A stretch of 13,334 nt of DNA from an uncultured Gemmatimonadota bacterium. Its GTDB lineage: Bacteria; Gemmatimonadota; Gemmatimonadetes; Gemmatimonadales; GWC2-71-9. Shown here one piece after another: positions 7,260 to 13,334 of the stretch; position 1 is the stretch's first letter, and each line of letters starts with the position of its first letter. The notes under the pieces were generated by a model. It was not told the DNA's origin, searched no databases, and was given only the letters and a program-made list of their open reading frames with translations. The DNA lies in assembly GCA_946887295.1 (NCBI GenBank), contig CAMPKP010000095.1, forward strand, positions 1 to 13,334. Reading direction: 5' to 3'. The position numbers and the translations under genes were made by a program.

Positions 7260-9040
7260 CGCTGCCGTCTCCACAGGCTCGCGAGCCCCATCTCGAGCAT
7301 TCCGAGCAGAAGGGCACCGAGCAGCAGGGGCCCCCTGAGATCGCCGATCGCCCCGGCGGAGAAGACCAGCTCGGCGCTCCGGGTGAGCGGCACCACGCGG
7401 GCGCCGTCCCAGAGCCGCCGGATCTGGTCGTCGGAGGCGGGCGCGAGCAGGGACTCCCGCGGGTCGAGGTTGGAGCTGATCGCCCCCAGCGTGTCGCCGT
7501 CGGCCACGAGGTAATAGGCTCCCACCGCCGAGGGATGGAACATGCCCCCGCCTTCCACCTGCCATTCCCGCTCGCCCTGGCGGACGCTCGTGGTCAGGTC
7601 GGGCAGCGGCACGCCATCGCCCGGCGCGCCCTCGGCGAGCATCACCTCGCCCCGCGCCAGCCGATTGAGCAGGAGATCCATGAAGGGCATGAAGGCCGCC
7701 GCGAGCGGCAGCTCGGTCCACGTCGGATCGAGCCGGCTGCCGAGCAGCACGACGTTCCCGCTCCGCACCAGCCAGGGCTCGCCGGCGACGCTCGCGAGCA
7801 CGCCGGTCCGCCCGCTTCCCGAGGGCTGGAGCACGTAGCGGCGGGCGACCCGCACCCGGCCCACCACCGGACCGCTGTCGGTGGCCGCCGGATCGATCGC
7901 GAGCCGCGCGTAGCTCCAGCCCACTCCGCGGGCCGCGAGCGCGCGGTTGAGCGCACCGAGCGCCGCGGGATCCTCGGGCGGCTGCACGATGGAGCTGCCT
8001 TGGCCCAGCCGGTCGAAGACGACCTCGTCGCCGCGAGCGATCCGGCGGTTGGCCGCGAGCACCTCGCACGCGGCCGCGATGTAGCGGCTGGCGGAGTCCC
8101 AGGCCACCCGTGCCACCGGCGCGACCCGGACCACGCCGATGCGCCGGTCGTCGGCCCGCAGCTCGTCGCGGGCCAGCTCGGCGGCCAGCGTCCACCATCC
8201 GCCAGGCACACCCGGCAGCGACAGCGAGGCGGCCCCGCCGACATGACCGAGCGCCTGGCGCGGCGGCCGCTCGCCGAGTCGCGCCGTGAGCGGCACCGCG
8301 AGACCCGAGTCCCCGACCAGCCTCACGCTCACCCGGCCCCCGTCCACCGACCATGGCTGCGGACCGGGCTGCACCTCGGCGATGCCGGCGTTGGGTGGCG
8401 GCGGCACCTCGGGCCGCCCGACGATCACCGGCGCCCCCGTGCGGGCGGGCGAGACCGCGCTCGCCTGCACGTCGCTCAGCAGCGCGATCTCGCCGGGCCG
8501 GGACTCGGCGGCGAGCACGTCCCGGGCGAGCCCGAGCGCGGCGCCGAGATCGAGACGGGTGGGCGAGAGGTCGAGCGCATCGAGCCGGGCGCCGAGGGCC
8601 TCCGCGTCGCCGCGCTGCGGGATGCCGTCGGCCGTGAGGAGCCAGATCGCGTCGTCCGGCGTGGCGCGCGCGAGCACGCTCTTCGCCGCGCTCCGGAGCT
8701 GCGCCAGCCGCGGCGAACCGCCGACCACCGCGCCGCTGCTCGGAGAGTTGTCCACGATCAGCACCAGAGCGCTGGGAGCGTGGCCCGGCACGCCGCGGAG
8801 CGGCAGCGTCGGCCCTGCGGCGGCGAGCACGAGCGCGATCACGAGGAAGGTGCGTGCCAGGAGCAGCAGCAGGTTCTGCAGCTTGAGCCGGCGCTGATGT
8901 TCCCGGGTGGTCGTGATGAGGTAGCGCACGGCGGGGAAGACGACGGTCGGCGGCTCGCGGCGGGCCAGCAGATGGAGAAGGACCGGAATCCCCGCTGCCA
9001 AGAGACCGAGCAGCGCCCAGGGATGCAGGAAGCCGATCAT
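7256..9040 (-). CDS. BatA-like membrane protein with von Willebrand factor A domain
   Basis: This 594-residue membrane protein has the layout of the BatA/aerotolerance-regulator family, whose members usually work with a DUF58 protein and a MoxR ATPase in envelope or stress functions. Its exact role here is unknown. The N-terminus MIGFLHPWALLGLLAAGIPVLLHLL is the typical BatA N-terminal segment (TM about 7-26), and a second TM spans about 57-77. A VWA domain follows with an apparently complete metal-ion site: D97-x-S99-x-S101 (VDNSPS), T161 (SPTRLDLG) and D190 (LLSD). The middle region (about 220-560) is beta-rich and includes WTELPLAAAFMPFMDLLL (441-458). A C-terminal TM lies at about 570-588, followed by a basic end WRRQR. 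The ATG at 9040 overlaps the DUF58 stop (ATGA), and its own stop overlaps the mfd GTG. An earlier in-frame start at 9148 would only add sequence inside the DUF58 gene and hide the TM segment. Confidence 0.86.
   Translation of the reverse strand: MIGFLHPWALLGLLAAGIPVLLHLLARREPPTVVFPAVRYLITTTREHQRRLKLQNLLLLLARTFLVIALVLAAAGPTLPLRGVPGHAPSALVLIVDNSPSSGAVVGGSPRLAQLRSAAKSVLARATPDDAIWLLTADGIPQRGDAEALGARLDALDLSPTRLDLGAALGLARDVLAAESRPGEIALLSDVQASAVSPARTGAPVIVGRPEVPPPPNAGIAEVQPGPQPWSVDGGRVSVRLVGDSGLAVPLTARLGERPPRQALGHVGGAASLSLPGVPGGWWTLAAELARDELRADDRRIGVVRVAPVARVAWDSASRYIAAACEVLAANRRIARGDEVVFDRLGQGSSIVQPPEDPAALGALNRALAARGVGWSYARLAIDPAATDSGPVVGRVRVARRYVLQPSGSGRTGVLASVAGEPWLVRSGNVVLLGSRLDPTWTELPLAAAFMPFMDLLLNRLARGEVMLAEGAPGDGVPLPDLTTSVRQGEREWQVEGGGMFHPSAVGAYYLVADGDTLGAISSNLDPRESLLAPASDDQIRRLWDGARVVPLTRSAELVFSAGAIGDLRGPLLLGALLLGMLEMGLASLWRRQR
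7269..7272 (-). promoter_or_regulatory. Ribosome-binding site of mfd inside the BatA gene
   Basis: GGAG nine nt before the GTG at 7259 lies within the last codons of the BatA-like gene. Together with the GTGA overlap it favours the start at 7259 over the in-frame GTG at 7274 and points to translational coupling of the two genes. Confidence 0.5.
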
Positions 9041-9981
9041 CCCGTCCGCGGTTCCGGCGCCAGGGCCTCGCGGAGCACGGTCCCGTACGGCGTATCGGTC
9101 GTGACCCGGTGGTAGTGGATGCCGTGCCGGCGGCACGCCAGCCGCCATTCGCCGACCACGTTACGCACGGTCTCGCTGTAGGCCCCGGCCCAGTCACGGG
9201 GCCGGAGCACCACGGCGCTCTTCGTCTCCGGATCCTCGAACCGCGCTTCGGCCGGACCCCCGAGGGTGAGCTCCGCGGGGTCCATCACGTGGAGCACCAG
9301 GACCTGGTGGCCCCGGTGTCGCAGGAACCGCAGGGCCTTGAGCGCCAGGTCGCGGTCCAGGAGAAGGTCGGAGACGAACACCACCAGTCCCCGCCGCCGG
9401 AGCTGGCTCACGACCCGCCGGAGCGCAGGCTCCGCGGCGGTTCCCAGGCCGGCCTCGAGGCTCGCGAGCGTTCGCACCAGCTGCCGCCAGTGGCTCATCC
9501 GGGCCCGGGGCGGCAGAACGGTGCGCACCTCGTCGTCGAACGCGATGAGGCCGGTGGCGTCGCGCTGGCGAAGGAGGATGAGGGTGAGCGCGGCGATGAG
9601 CCGCTGAGCGTAGGCGAGCTTGGGGAGCACGGTCTCGGGGTCGCCGGTCCAGGCCATCGACCGGCTGACGTCGCAGACCACCATGGCGCGGAGGTTGGTC
9701 TCTTCCTCGAACTGCTTCACGTAGAGCCGGTCGTTGCGCCCCAGGATCTTCCAGTCCACATAGCGCAGCTCGTCGCCCGGCTGGTACATCCGATGCTCGG
9801 CGAACTCGACCGAGAACCCGCGCCGGGGCGACCGGTGCAATCCGGTCAGGAAGCCTTCCACCACGCCTTCGGTGATCACCTCGATCCCGCCGAGCTTGGA
9901 GACGTCGAGTGGGTCCAGGAGATCGAGCCGAGCGCGACTGGGGGCCCGCGGGACGGAAGCTGCTGCTGCGGACCTGATCAT
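9037..9981 (-). CDS. DUF58 domain protein (VWA-like, MoxR-associated type)
   Basis: This 314-residue protein of the DUF58 family (YeaD-type) is a probably cytoplasmic VWA-fold protein that usually partners a MoxR AAA+ ATPase; the molecular role is not established. The family signature is clear: VVEGFLTGLHRSPRRGFSVEFAEHR (about 40-64), YQPGDELRYVDWKILGRNDRLYVKQFEEETNLRA (about 66-99), and MIDAS residues D104, S106, S108 (CDVSRSM), T181 and D205 (FVSDLL). No TM segment is evident, unlike some DUF58 members. The ATG at 9981 precedes a short Ala/Arg-rich lead of about 15 residues. No good ribosome site is visible upstream of it, so the start is the least certain part; upstream in-frame codons continue to a TTG at 10095 but lack family similarity. 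It is the first gene of the minus-strand train. No moxR gene is adjacent: upstream lies a divergent DUF4384 gene. Confidence 0.88.
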   Translation of the reverse strand: MIRSAAAASVPRAPSRARLDLLDPLDVSKLGGIEVITEGVVEGFLTGLHRSPRRGFSVEFAEHRMYQPGDELRYVDWKILGRNDRLYVKQFEEETNLRAMVVCDVSRSMAWTGDPETVLPKLAYAQRLIAALTLILLRQRDATGLIAFDDEVRTVLPPRARMSHWRQLVRTLASLEAGLGTAAEPALRRVVSQLRRRGLVVFVSDLLLDRDLALKALRFLRHRGHQVLVLHVMDPAELTLGGPAEARFEDPETKSAVVLRPRDWAGAYSETVRNVVGEWRLACRRHGIHYHRVTTDTPYGTVLREALAPEPRTG

Positions 9982-10088
9982 GAAGCGGGCAACGTATTGG
10001 GGTTTCCGGCGCCAGGCAACATCGGCCCCGCGGCGGCGGGTGTCCGGCGCCGGTGACGAGGCGGGGAGAGAGCCGGGCTCCGGGTTTT

Positions 10089-10116
10089 TTCTCAACGCCT
10101 TACCTCCGCGTATCTT
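10089..10116 (+). promoter_or_regulatory. Candidate sigma70-type promoter of the DUF4384/M28 operon
   Basis: TTCTCA (10089-10094; 4 of 6 match to TTGACA) and TATCTT (10111-10116; 4 of 6 to TATAAT) are separated by 16 nt, just downstream of a T6 tract that could act as an UP-like element. Transcription from about 10123 would give a leader of about 65 nt before the ATG at 10188. The matches are modest, so this is a candidate only. Confidence 0.3.
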
Positions 10117-10177
10117 AACGCATTACTCCTCCGTGGCACGCTGCCTGCTGCTGTAGGCCGGATACGCCCGGGTGTCC

Positions 10178-10184
10178 GGAGGGG
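10178..10184 (+). promoter_or_regulatory. Strong ribosome-binding site of the DUF4384 gene
   Basis: GGAGGGG, containing a full GGAGG core, lies three nt (five from the GGAGG core) before the ATG at 10188. It is the strongest Shine-Dalgarno match in the window and fixes this start. Confidence 0.7.
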
Positions 10185-10187
10185 ACC

Positions 10188-11303
10188 ATGTTCGTCACGC
10201 TGGGTTGGATGCTGCTCGCCGGCCTCCCGCTCTCCAGCTCCTTTACAATCGACAGCGCCCTGAGCCCGCCGGCACCACGCTCCGCCGTCGCGCCCCAGGG
10301 CCGCGTCGCCGTCTGGACCGACAAGGGCGACCCCTATCGTCGGGGCGAGAGCGCCCGGGTGTATCTCGAGGCGGAGCAGCCCTCCCACGTCACCGTCATG
10401 CGGGTGGATACCGACGGACGGCTCACCGTACTCTTTCCCCGCGACCCCTGGGGCGACACCTACGTTCGCGAGGCCCGGGAGTTCGAGGTGAGCGGGAGTC
10501 GCGGCGGCCGCTCGTTCATCGTGGATGACCACCCCGGCATGGGTTATCTATTCGCCATCGCCTCCGCGCGCCCATTCGACTTCGACGCCATCGCGCGGGG
10601 TGATTACTGGGACTACCGGCTGATCGAGGGCGGGCGCATCCGCGGCGACCCGTACGTCGCGCTGACCGACCTGGCCGCCCGGATCGCGACCGGGGGGGAC
10701 TACGACTACGACATCAATCCCTACTACGTGGAGAAGCGCTACGAGTATCCCCGCTTCGCCTGCTACGACTGTCACGCCTACGCCAAATACGACGAGTGGG
10801 ATCCCTACCGTCAGGCCTGCGCCCGATTCCGCGTGGTGATCTACGACGACCCGCGGTTCTATCCCTATCGCTCCGCGCGGGGCCGGAACGTCGTGATATC
10901 CCGGCCCCCCCGGCCGGGGCCGCGCTACGTGTTCCGCGACGCCGATCCCCGCCTCGAGTACGTGACCCGGGCCCGGGGAGGCGAGACGCAGCGCCGGGAG
11001 GGCCAGGAGACCGGCCGGACCAGCCGCGATGTGGGCGGCCGGGGCTCGGTGCCCGCGCCGGCGATGTCCGCCGCGGCCCCGACGCCGCGCATGGCCCCGC
11101 CCCTCAAGGCCGTGCCCGCGCGTCCGCCGGCCGGCGAGGGAAAGCCCGAGGGTCGCCGGCGGACGGACACGGCCGAGCCCTCCCCGGCGCCGAAAGGGCT
11201 GAGACCGACGGAGGGGGACAGGCGGCGGGACCCGCCGGTGGCCAAGCCGCAGCGGGAGCCCCGGAGCACCGGCGAGCCCGAGCTGCGCCGGCGGAAGCCC
11301 TGA
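10188..11303 (+). CDS. DUF4384-type probable envelope protein with Tyr-rich core, CxxCH and basic tail
   Basis: This 371-residue protein has no known function. Residues about 38-135 resemble DUF4384: VAVWTDKGDPYRRGESARVYLEAEQPSHVTVMRVDTDGRLTVLFP, then FEVSG, FIVDD and GYLFAIASA. Such domains occur alone or beside kinase or caspase domains. The N-terminus MFVTLGWMLLAGLPLSSS is hydrophobic and could be a signal peptide, but it lacks basic residues. A middle region (139-233) carries about 16 Tyr and many Asp residues and contains CYDCH (192-196), a CxxCH of the type that binds haem c, plus Cys211. The tail (about 262-371) is Arg/Pro/Gly/Glu-rich, strongly basic and probably disordered. The ATG at 10188 is supported by GGAGGGG. 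It is the first gene of a plus cluster; an M28 peptidase follows after 8 nt. Secretion is suggested by the hydrophobic start and exported neighbours, not proven. Confidence 0.75.
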   Translation: MFVTLGWMLLAGLPLSSSFTIDSALSPPAPRSAVAPQGRVAVWTDKGDPYRRGESARVYLEAEQPSHVTVMRVDTDGRLTVLFPRDPWGDTYVREAREFEVSGSRGGRSFIVDDHPGMGYLFAIASARPFDFDAIARGDYWDYRLIEGGRIRGDPYVALTDLAARIATGGDYDYDINPYYVEKRYEYPRFACYDCHAYAKYDEWDPYRQACARFRVVIYDDPRFYPYRSARGRNVVISRPPRPGPRYVFRDADPRLEYVTRARGGETQRREGQETGRTSRDVGGRGSVPAPAMSAAAPTPRMAPPLKAVPARPPAGEGKPEGRRRTDTAEPSPAPKGLRPTEGDRRRDPPVAKPQREPRSTGEPELRRRKP

Positions 11304-11311
11304 CCGGACGG

Positions 11312-12829
11312 ATGACCCTGCGCCTCGCCCTGCTGTTCACTCTCCTGATCGGCCGAGCCCTCCACGCACAGGCCCCGGGACCCCTCGACGGCGCCGCGGG
11401 AACGATCACCCCGCGTGACCTGCGCGCCAGAATCGGGATCCTGGCGGACGACTCGATGATGGGCCGCGACACGCCGAGCCCCGGATTGGAGCGCGCCGCG
11501 GCGTACGTCGTGAGTGAGTTCCGCCGGCTCGGCCTCGGGCCCGCGGGTGAGCGCGGCACTTACATCCAGCCGTTCGGCGTGTCGCGGTGGACCGTGGACA
11601 CCGGCGCCTCGTCTCTCGAGCTCTCGGCGCGCGGCGCGACGGCCGCGGCGGCGTTCGGCCGTGATGTGCACGTGATCGGGGGCCGAGTCGCCGGGACGCC
11701 GATCGCAGGCGGCGCGGTCCTCGTCGCCGGCCCGCTCACGCGGGAAGTGGCCGCGAGCCCCCGGCTGCGCGGGCGCATCGTGATCCTGGTGCCGGACTTC
11801 CAGCGGCCGCTGCCCTTCGGTCTCGGCGACCGGGTGGACGAGATCGCCACGGAGGCCCGTGCGGTGATCCTGCTCTCCAACCGCGATTCGTCCATCTTCG
11901 CTCGCCGTATCGACGACTCCCTGGAGCCGCGACTGACGCCGGACTTCCGGGACGGGGAGGGCGGCGCCCCCGTGGTCGAGCTTCGCGAGAGCGCGCTCGG
12001 CGACGTGGCCGCGGCGGCCCGGCTGGACCTGCCCGGGCTGCGCGCCTCGAGCACCAGCGTCGTGCGCGACCTGCCCGGCCTGCGGGTGAACCTGCGGATC
12101 GCGCGACACTACCTGGAGCGGGCGGCGGCGCCGAATCTGGTGGCGGTGCTGGAGGGACGTGATCGGCGGCTGCGCCACGAGTACGTGGTGATCTCGGCTC
12201 ATCTCGACCACGTGGGCGTGCGGCCCGGACGGGCGGACAGCATCTTCAACGGCGCGGACGACAACGCCTCGGGCGTGGCCGGGCTGCTGGAGATCGCGGA
12301 GGCATTCGGCGCCCGCGAGGCCCGCCCTCGCCGCTCACTCCTGTTCCTGGTGCCGAGCGGCGAGGAGAAGGGGCTCTGGGGCAGCGGGTACTACGTCCGG
12401 CACCCGACCGTACCGCTCAGCCACGTCGTCGCCGACCTAAACATGGATCTGATCGGCCGCAACTGGGGCGATTCGGTGATCGTCACCGGCCCCGAGATGT
12501 CCAGCCTGGGCCGGACCCTGCGGCGGGTCACCGAGGCGCACCCCGAGCTTCGCATGACTCCGCTGGCGGACCGCTGGCCGGAGGAGCGGATCTTCTACCG
12601 CTCGGATCACTACAACTTCGCCCTGAAAGGTGTTCCGGTGCTCTTCTTCACCAGCGGCACCCATGCCGACTATCACCAGCCCAGCGACGCGGCCGCCCTG
12701 ATCGACACCGAGAAGGCCGCGCGACTGACCCGCCTGGTCTTTCACGTGAGTGCGGCGGTGGCCAACGCACCCGAGCGGCCCCGGTGGACTCCCGGAAGTC
12801 TCCGGCGCCTCGCGGAGGAGCAGCGATGA
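11312..12829 (+). CDS. Exported M28 family zinc metallopeptidase
   Basis: This 505-residue secreted or periplasmic peptidase of family M28 (aminopeptidase type) would release amino acids or small peptides using two zinc ions. The signal peptide MTLRLALLFTLLIGRALHA has probable cleavage at AHA-like ALHA|Q (about residue 19). A conserved N-terminal module (31-95) contains DSMMGRDTPSPGLE (47-60). The segment 120-260 fits an inserted PA-like domain. The catalytic domain shows all expected sites: AHLDH with H297 and D299, GADDNASG (314-321, bridging Asp), GEE with E351/E352, NMDLIGR with D379, and DYHQPSD with H455. The ATG at 11312 lies 8 nt after the DUF4384 stop with only a weak purine stretch upstream, so translational coupling is likely. 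Its TGA overlaps the ATG of a paralogue (ATGA). The open frame extends upstream over the DUF4384 gene, but the signal peptide marks the true start. Substrate is unknown. Confidence 0.93.
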   Translation: MTLRLALLFTLLIGRALHAQAPGPLDGAAGTITPRDLRARIGILADDSMMGRDTPSPGLERAAAYVVSEFRRLGLGPAGERGTYIQPFGVSRWTVDTGASSLELSARGATAAAAFGRDVHVIGGRVAGTPIAGGAVLVAGPLTREVAASPRLRGRIVILVPDFQRPLPFGLGDRVDEIATEARAVILLSNRDSSIFARRIDDSLEPRLTPDFRDGEGGAPVVELRESALGDVAAAARLDLPGLRASSTSVVRDLPGLRVNLRIARHYLERAAAPNLVAVLEGRDRRLRHEYVVISAHLDHVGVRPGRADSIFNGADDNASGVAGLLEIAEAFGAREARPRRSLLFLVPSGEEKGLWGSGYYVRHPTVPLSHVVADLNMDLIGRNWGDSVIVTGPEMSSLGRTLRRVTEAHPELRMTPLADRWPEERIFYRSDHYNFALKGVPVLFFTSGTHADYHQPSDAAALIDTEKAARLTRLVFHVSAAVANAPERPRWTPGSLRRLAEEQR

Positions 12830-13334
12830 CGGCCAGGGCTCTCGCGGCGCTCGCCGCGCTCGCGCTCGCCGGCCCGCTCGCCGCCGGTCCGCTCGCCGCG
12901 CAGGCCGCCGAGCCGGTGCCGCACGCCGATGCGGCCGGCACCATCACGCCATCCGATGTCGCCCGGCGGGTGGGTATCCTCGCGCACGACTCCATGCTCG
13001 GCCGCGACACGCCGAGCCGGGGACTCGAGCTCACCGCGCAATACGTGGCGGACCAGTTCCGCCGCTTCGGCCTGCGACCCGGCGGGGACGACGGAGGCTG
13101 GCTCCAGCGATACCCGATCACGCGGCGGCGGCTCGAGCTGGCGAGCTCCCGGGTCGTGCTGCGGGTGGGAAGCACCTCGGTCACCGCGCCGTTCGACCGG
13201 TCGGCCCGCTTCGTCACCGGGGACGTGCCGTCCGCACCGGTGAGCGGGCCCGCCGTGCTGGTCGGCGGCGGGGTCACGCCCGAGGCCGTCGCCGGCATGA
13301 GCCTCCGGGACAAGGTCGTGGTGTACGTGCACGA
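12826..13334 (+). CDS. Second M28 family metallopeptidase, paralogue (partial, runs off the right edge)
   Basis: This is the 5' part of a second exported M28-type peptidase, 169 complete codons with no stop before the edge. The signal peptide (MTARALAALAALALAG, Ala/Leu-rich) has probable cleavage at LAA|Q near residue 25. The N-terminal module HDSMLGRDTPSRGLE matches the upstream gene's DDSMMGRDTPSPGLE. By eye about 35 of 62 aligned residues from TITP onward are identical, so this is a tandem paralogue. The visible part continues into the segment before the catalytic domain (LVGGGVTPEAVAGMSLRDKVVVYVHD), a PA-like region. The metal-binding residues lie beyond the edge, so activity cannot be judged. 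The ATG at 12826 overlaps the preceding stop (ATGA), and GGAGGAG seven to thirteen nt upstream (12813-12819) supplies a good ribosome site within the end of the first peptidase gene. Confidence 0.88.
   Translation, partial: MTARALAALAALALAGPLAAGPLAAQAAEPVPHADAAGTITPSDVARRVGILAHDSMLGRDTPSRGLELTAQYVADQFRRFGLRPGGDDGGWLQRYPITRRRLELASSRVVLRVGSTSVTAPFDRSARFVTGDVPSAPVSGPAVLVGGGVTPEAVAGMSLRDKVVVYVH

Larger units (their letters stand above)
9982..10187. promoter_or_regulatory. Divergent intergenic region, probably promoters of both operons
   Basis: This 206-bp non-coding stretch lies between the first gene of the minus train and the first gene of the plus cluster, so promoters of both probably lie here. 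Its right half (10085-10130) is the only notably A/T-containing part (TTTTTT at 10085-10090, TATCTTAACG at 10111-10120). A direct repeat TCCGGCGCC occurs at 10005-10013 and 10043-10051, but in such GC-rich DNA it may be chance. I see no riboswitch or small RNA. For the minus strand I find no convincing promoter hexamers. Confidence 0.5.

Noticed and set aside
3942..7514. A very long plus-strand open frame (about 1190 codons) antisense to mfd
   Set aside because: It is the mirror of mfd: in such GC-rich codon usage the antisense frame has few stops. The protein is His/Arg/Pro-rich with no recognisable domain, while the minus strand encodes a complete Mfd.
7260..9197. Upstream extension of the mfd frame through the BatA region
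   Set aside because: The reading there is Arg/Ala/Gly-rich without domains and runs through the BatA-like gene, whose own frame has TM segments and a VWA metal site. The GTGA start at 7259 explains mfd fully.
9982..10030. TTGCCT-N17-TACGTT as a minus-strand promoter for the DUF58 gene
   Set aside because: The -10 match is only 3 of 6 and transcription would begin nearly at the ATG. Too weak to call.
10005..10051. Direct repeat TCCGGCGCC as an operator pair
   Set aside because: Nine-base GC-only repeats are expected by chance in DNA of this composition, and the 38-bp offset is not an obvious regulator footprint.
10068..10090. GC-rich short inverted repeat followed by TTTTTT, resembling an intrinsic terminator on the plus strand
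   Set aside because: The stem next to the T-run is only about 4 bp (CCGG-GCT-CCGG) and no plus-strand gene lies upstream to be terminated. The T-run more plausibly contributes to the promoter region.
10796..11311. Upstream extension of the first M28 frame over the DUF4384 gene
   Set aside because: The translation is Pro/Arg-rich shadow sequence. The signal peptide at 11312 marks the real N-terminus.
1..13334. RNA genes, CRISPR arrays, insertion sequences, phage or defence genes
   Set aside because: No tRNA-like cloverleaf, spaced direct-repeat array, transposase or terminal inverted repeat was seen. Composition and gene spacing look uniform, with no sign of a recent island.

Overview
The window is very GC-rich DNA with dense, short-spaced genes and strongly G/C-biased third codon positions. 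I see no rRNA, tRNA, CRISPR array, insertion sequence or phage gene. The encoded proteins are a full-length Mfd, SurA-type parvulins, an outer-membrane-type lipoprotein signal, a DUF58/BatA pair, a DUF4384 protein and tandem exported M28 peptidases. They fit a diderm (Gram-negative-type) chromosome. The combination and GC style are reminiscent of Gemmatimonadota, but that assignment is an inference and no marker gene here fixes it.

The left three quarters (1-9981) is one uninterrupted minus-strand gene train, probably one operon, transcribed from about 10 kb towards position 1. Its order is a DUF58 von Willebrand-type protein, a BatA-like membrane VWA protein, the transcription-repair coupling factor Mfd, a parvulin-type PPIase lipoprotein, a two-domain SurA-like parvulin, PdxA, and the first 13 codons of a further gene. 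Three junctions are 4-nt ATGA/GTGA overlaps and the rest are gaps of 8-32 nt, so translational coupling is likely along the whole train. The DUF58-BatA pair lacks the MoxR-type AAA+ ATPase that usually sits beside it. The surA-pdxA adjacency is also found in Escherichia coli.

A 206-bp divergent intergenic region (9982-10187) separates this train from a plus-strand cluster. That cluster holds a DUF4384-type protein with a Tyr/Asp-rich middle, a CxxCH motif and a basic Pro-rich tail. It is followed by two tandem paralogous M28 zinc metallopeptidases with signal peptides; the second runs off the right edge. This cluster also looks like a coupled operon (8-nt gap, then a 4-nt ATGA overlap).

Functionally, the left operon mixes periplasmic/outer-membrane protein folding (two PPIases), vitamin B6 synthesis (PdxA), DNA repair (Mfd) and a membrane-associated VWA module. 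The right operon appears devoted to exported proteins: proteolysis or peptide scavenging plus an uncharacterised envelope protein. Most of the window is recognisable core biology. The parts least explained by known families are the DUF4384 protein, the MoxR-less DUF58/BatA pair fused into the mfd-surA-pdxA operon, and an 18-bp tandem duplication over the pdxA stop and the next start.
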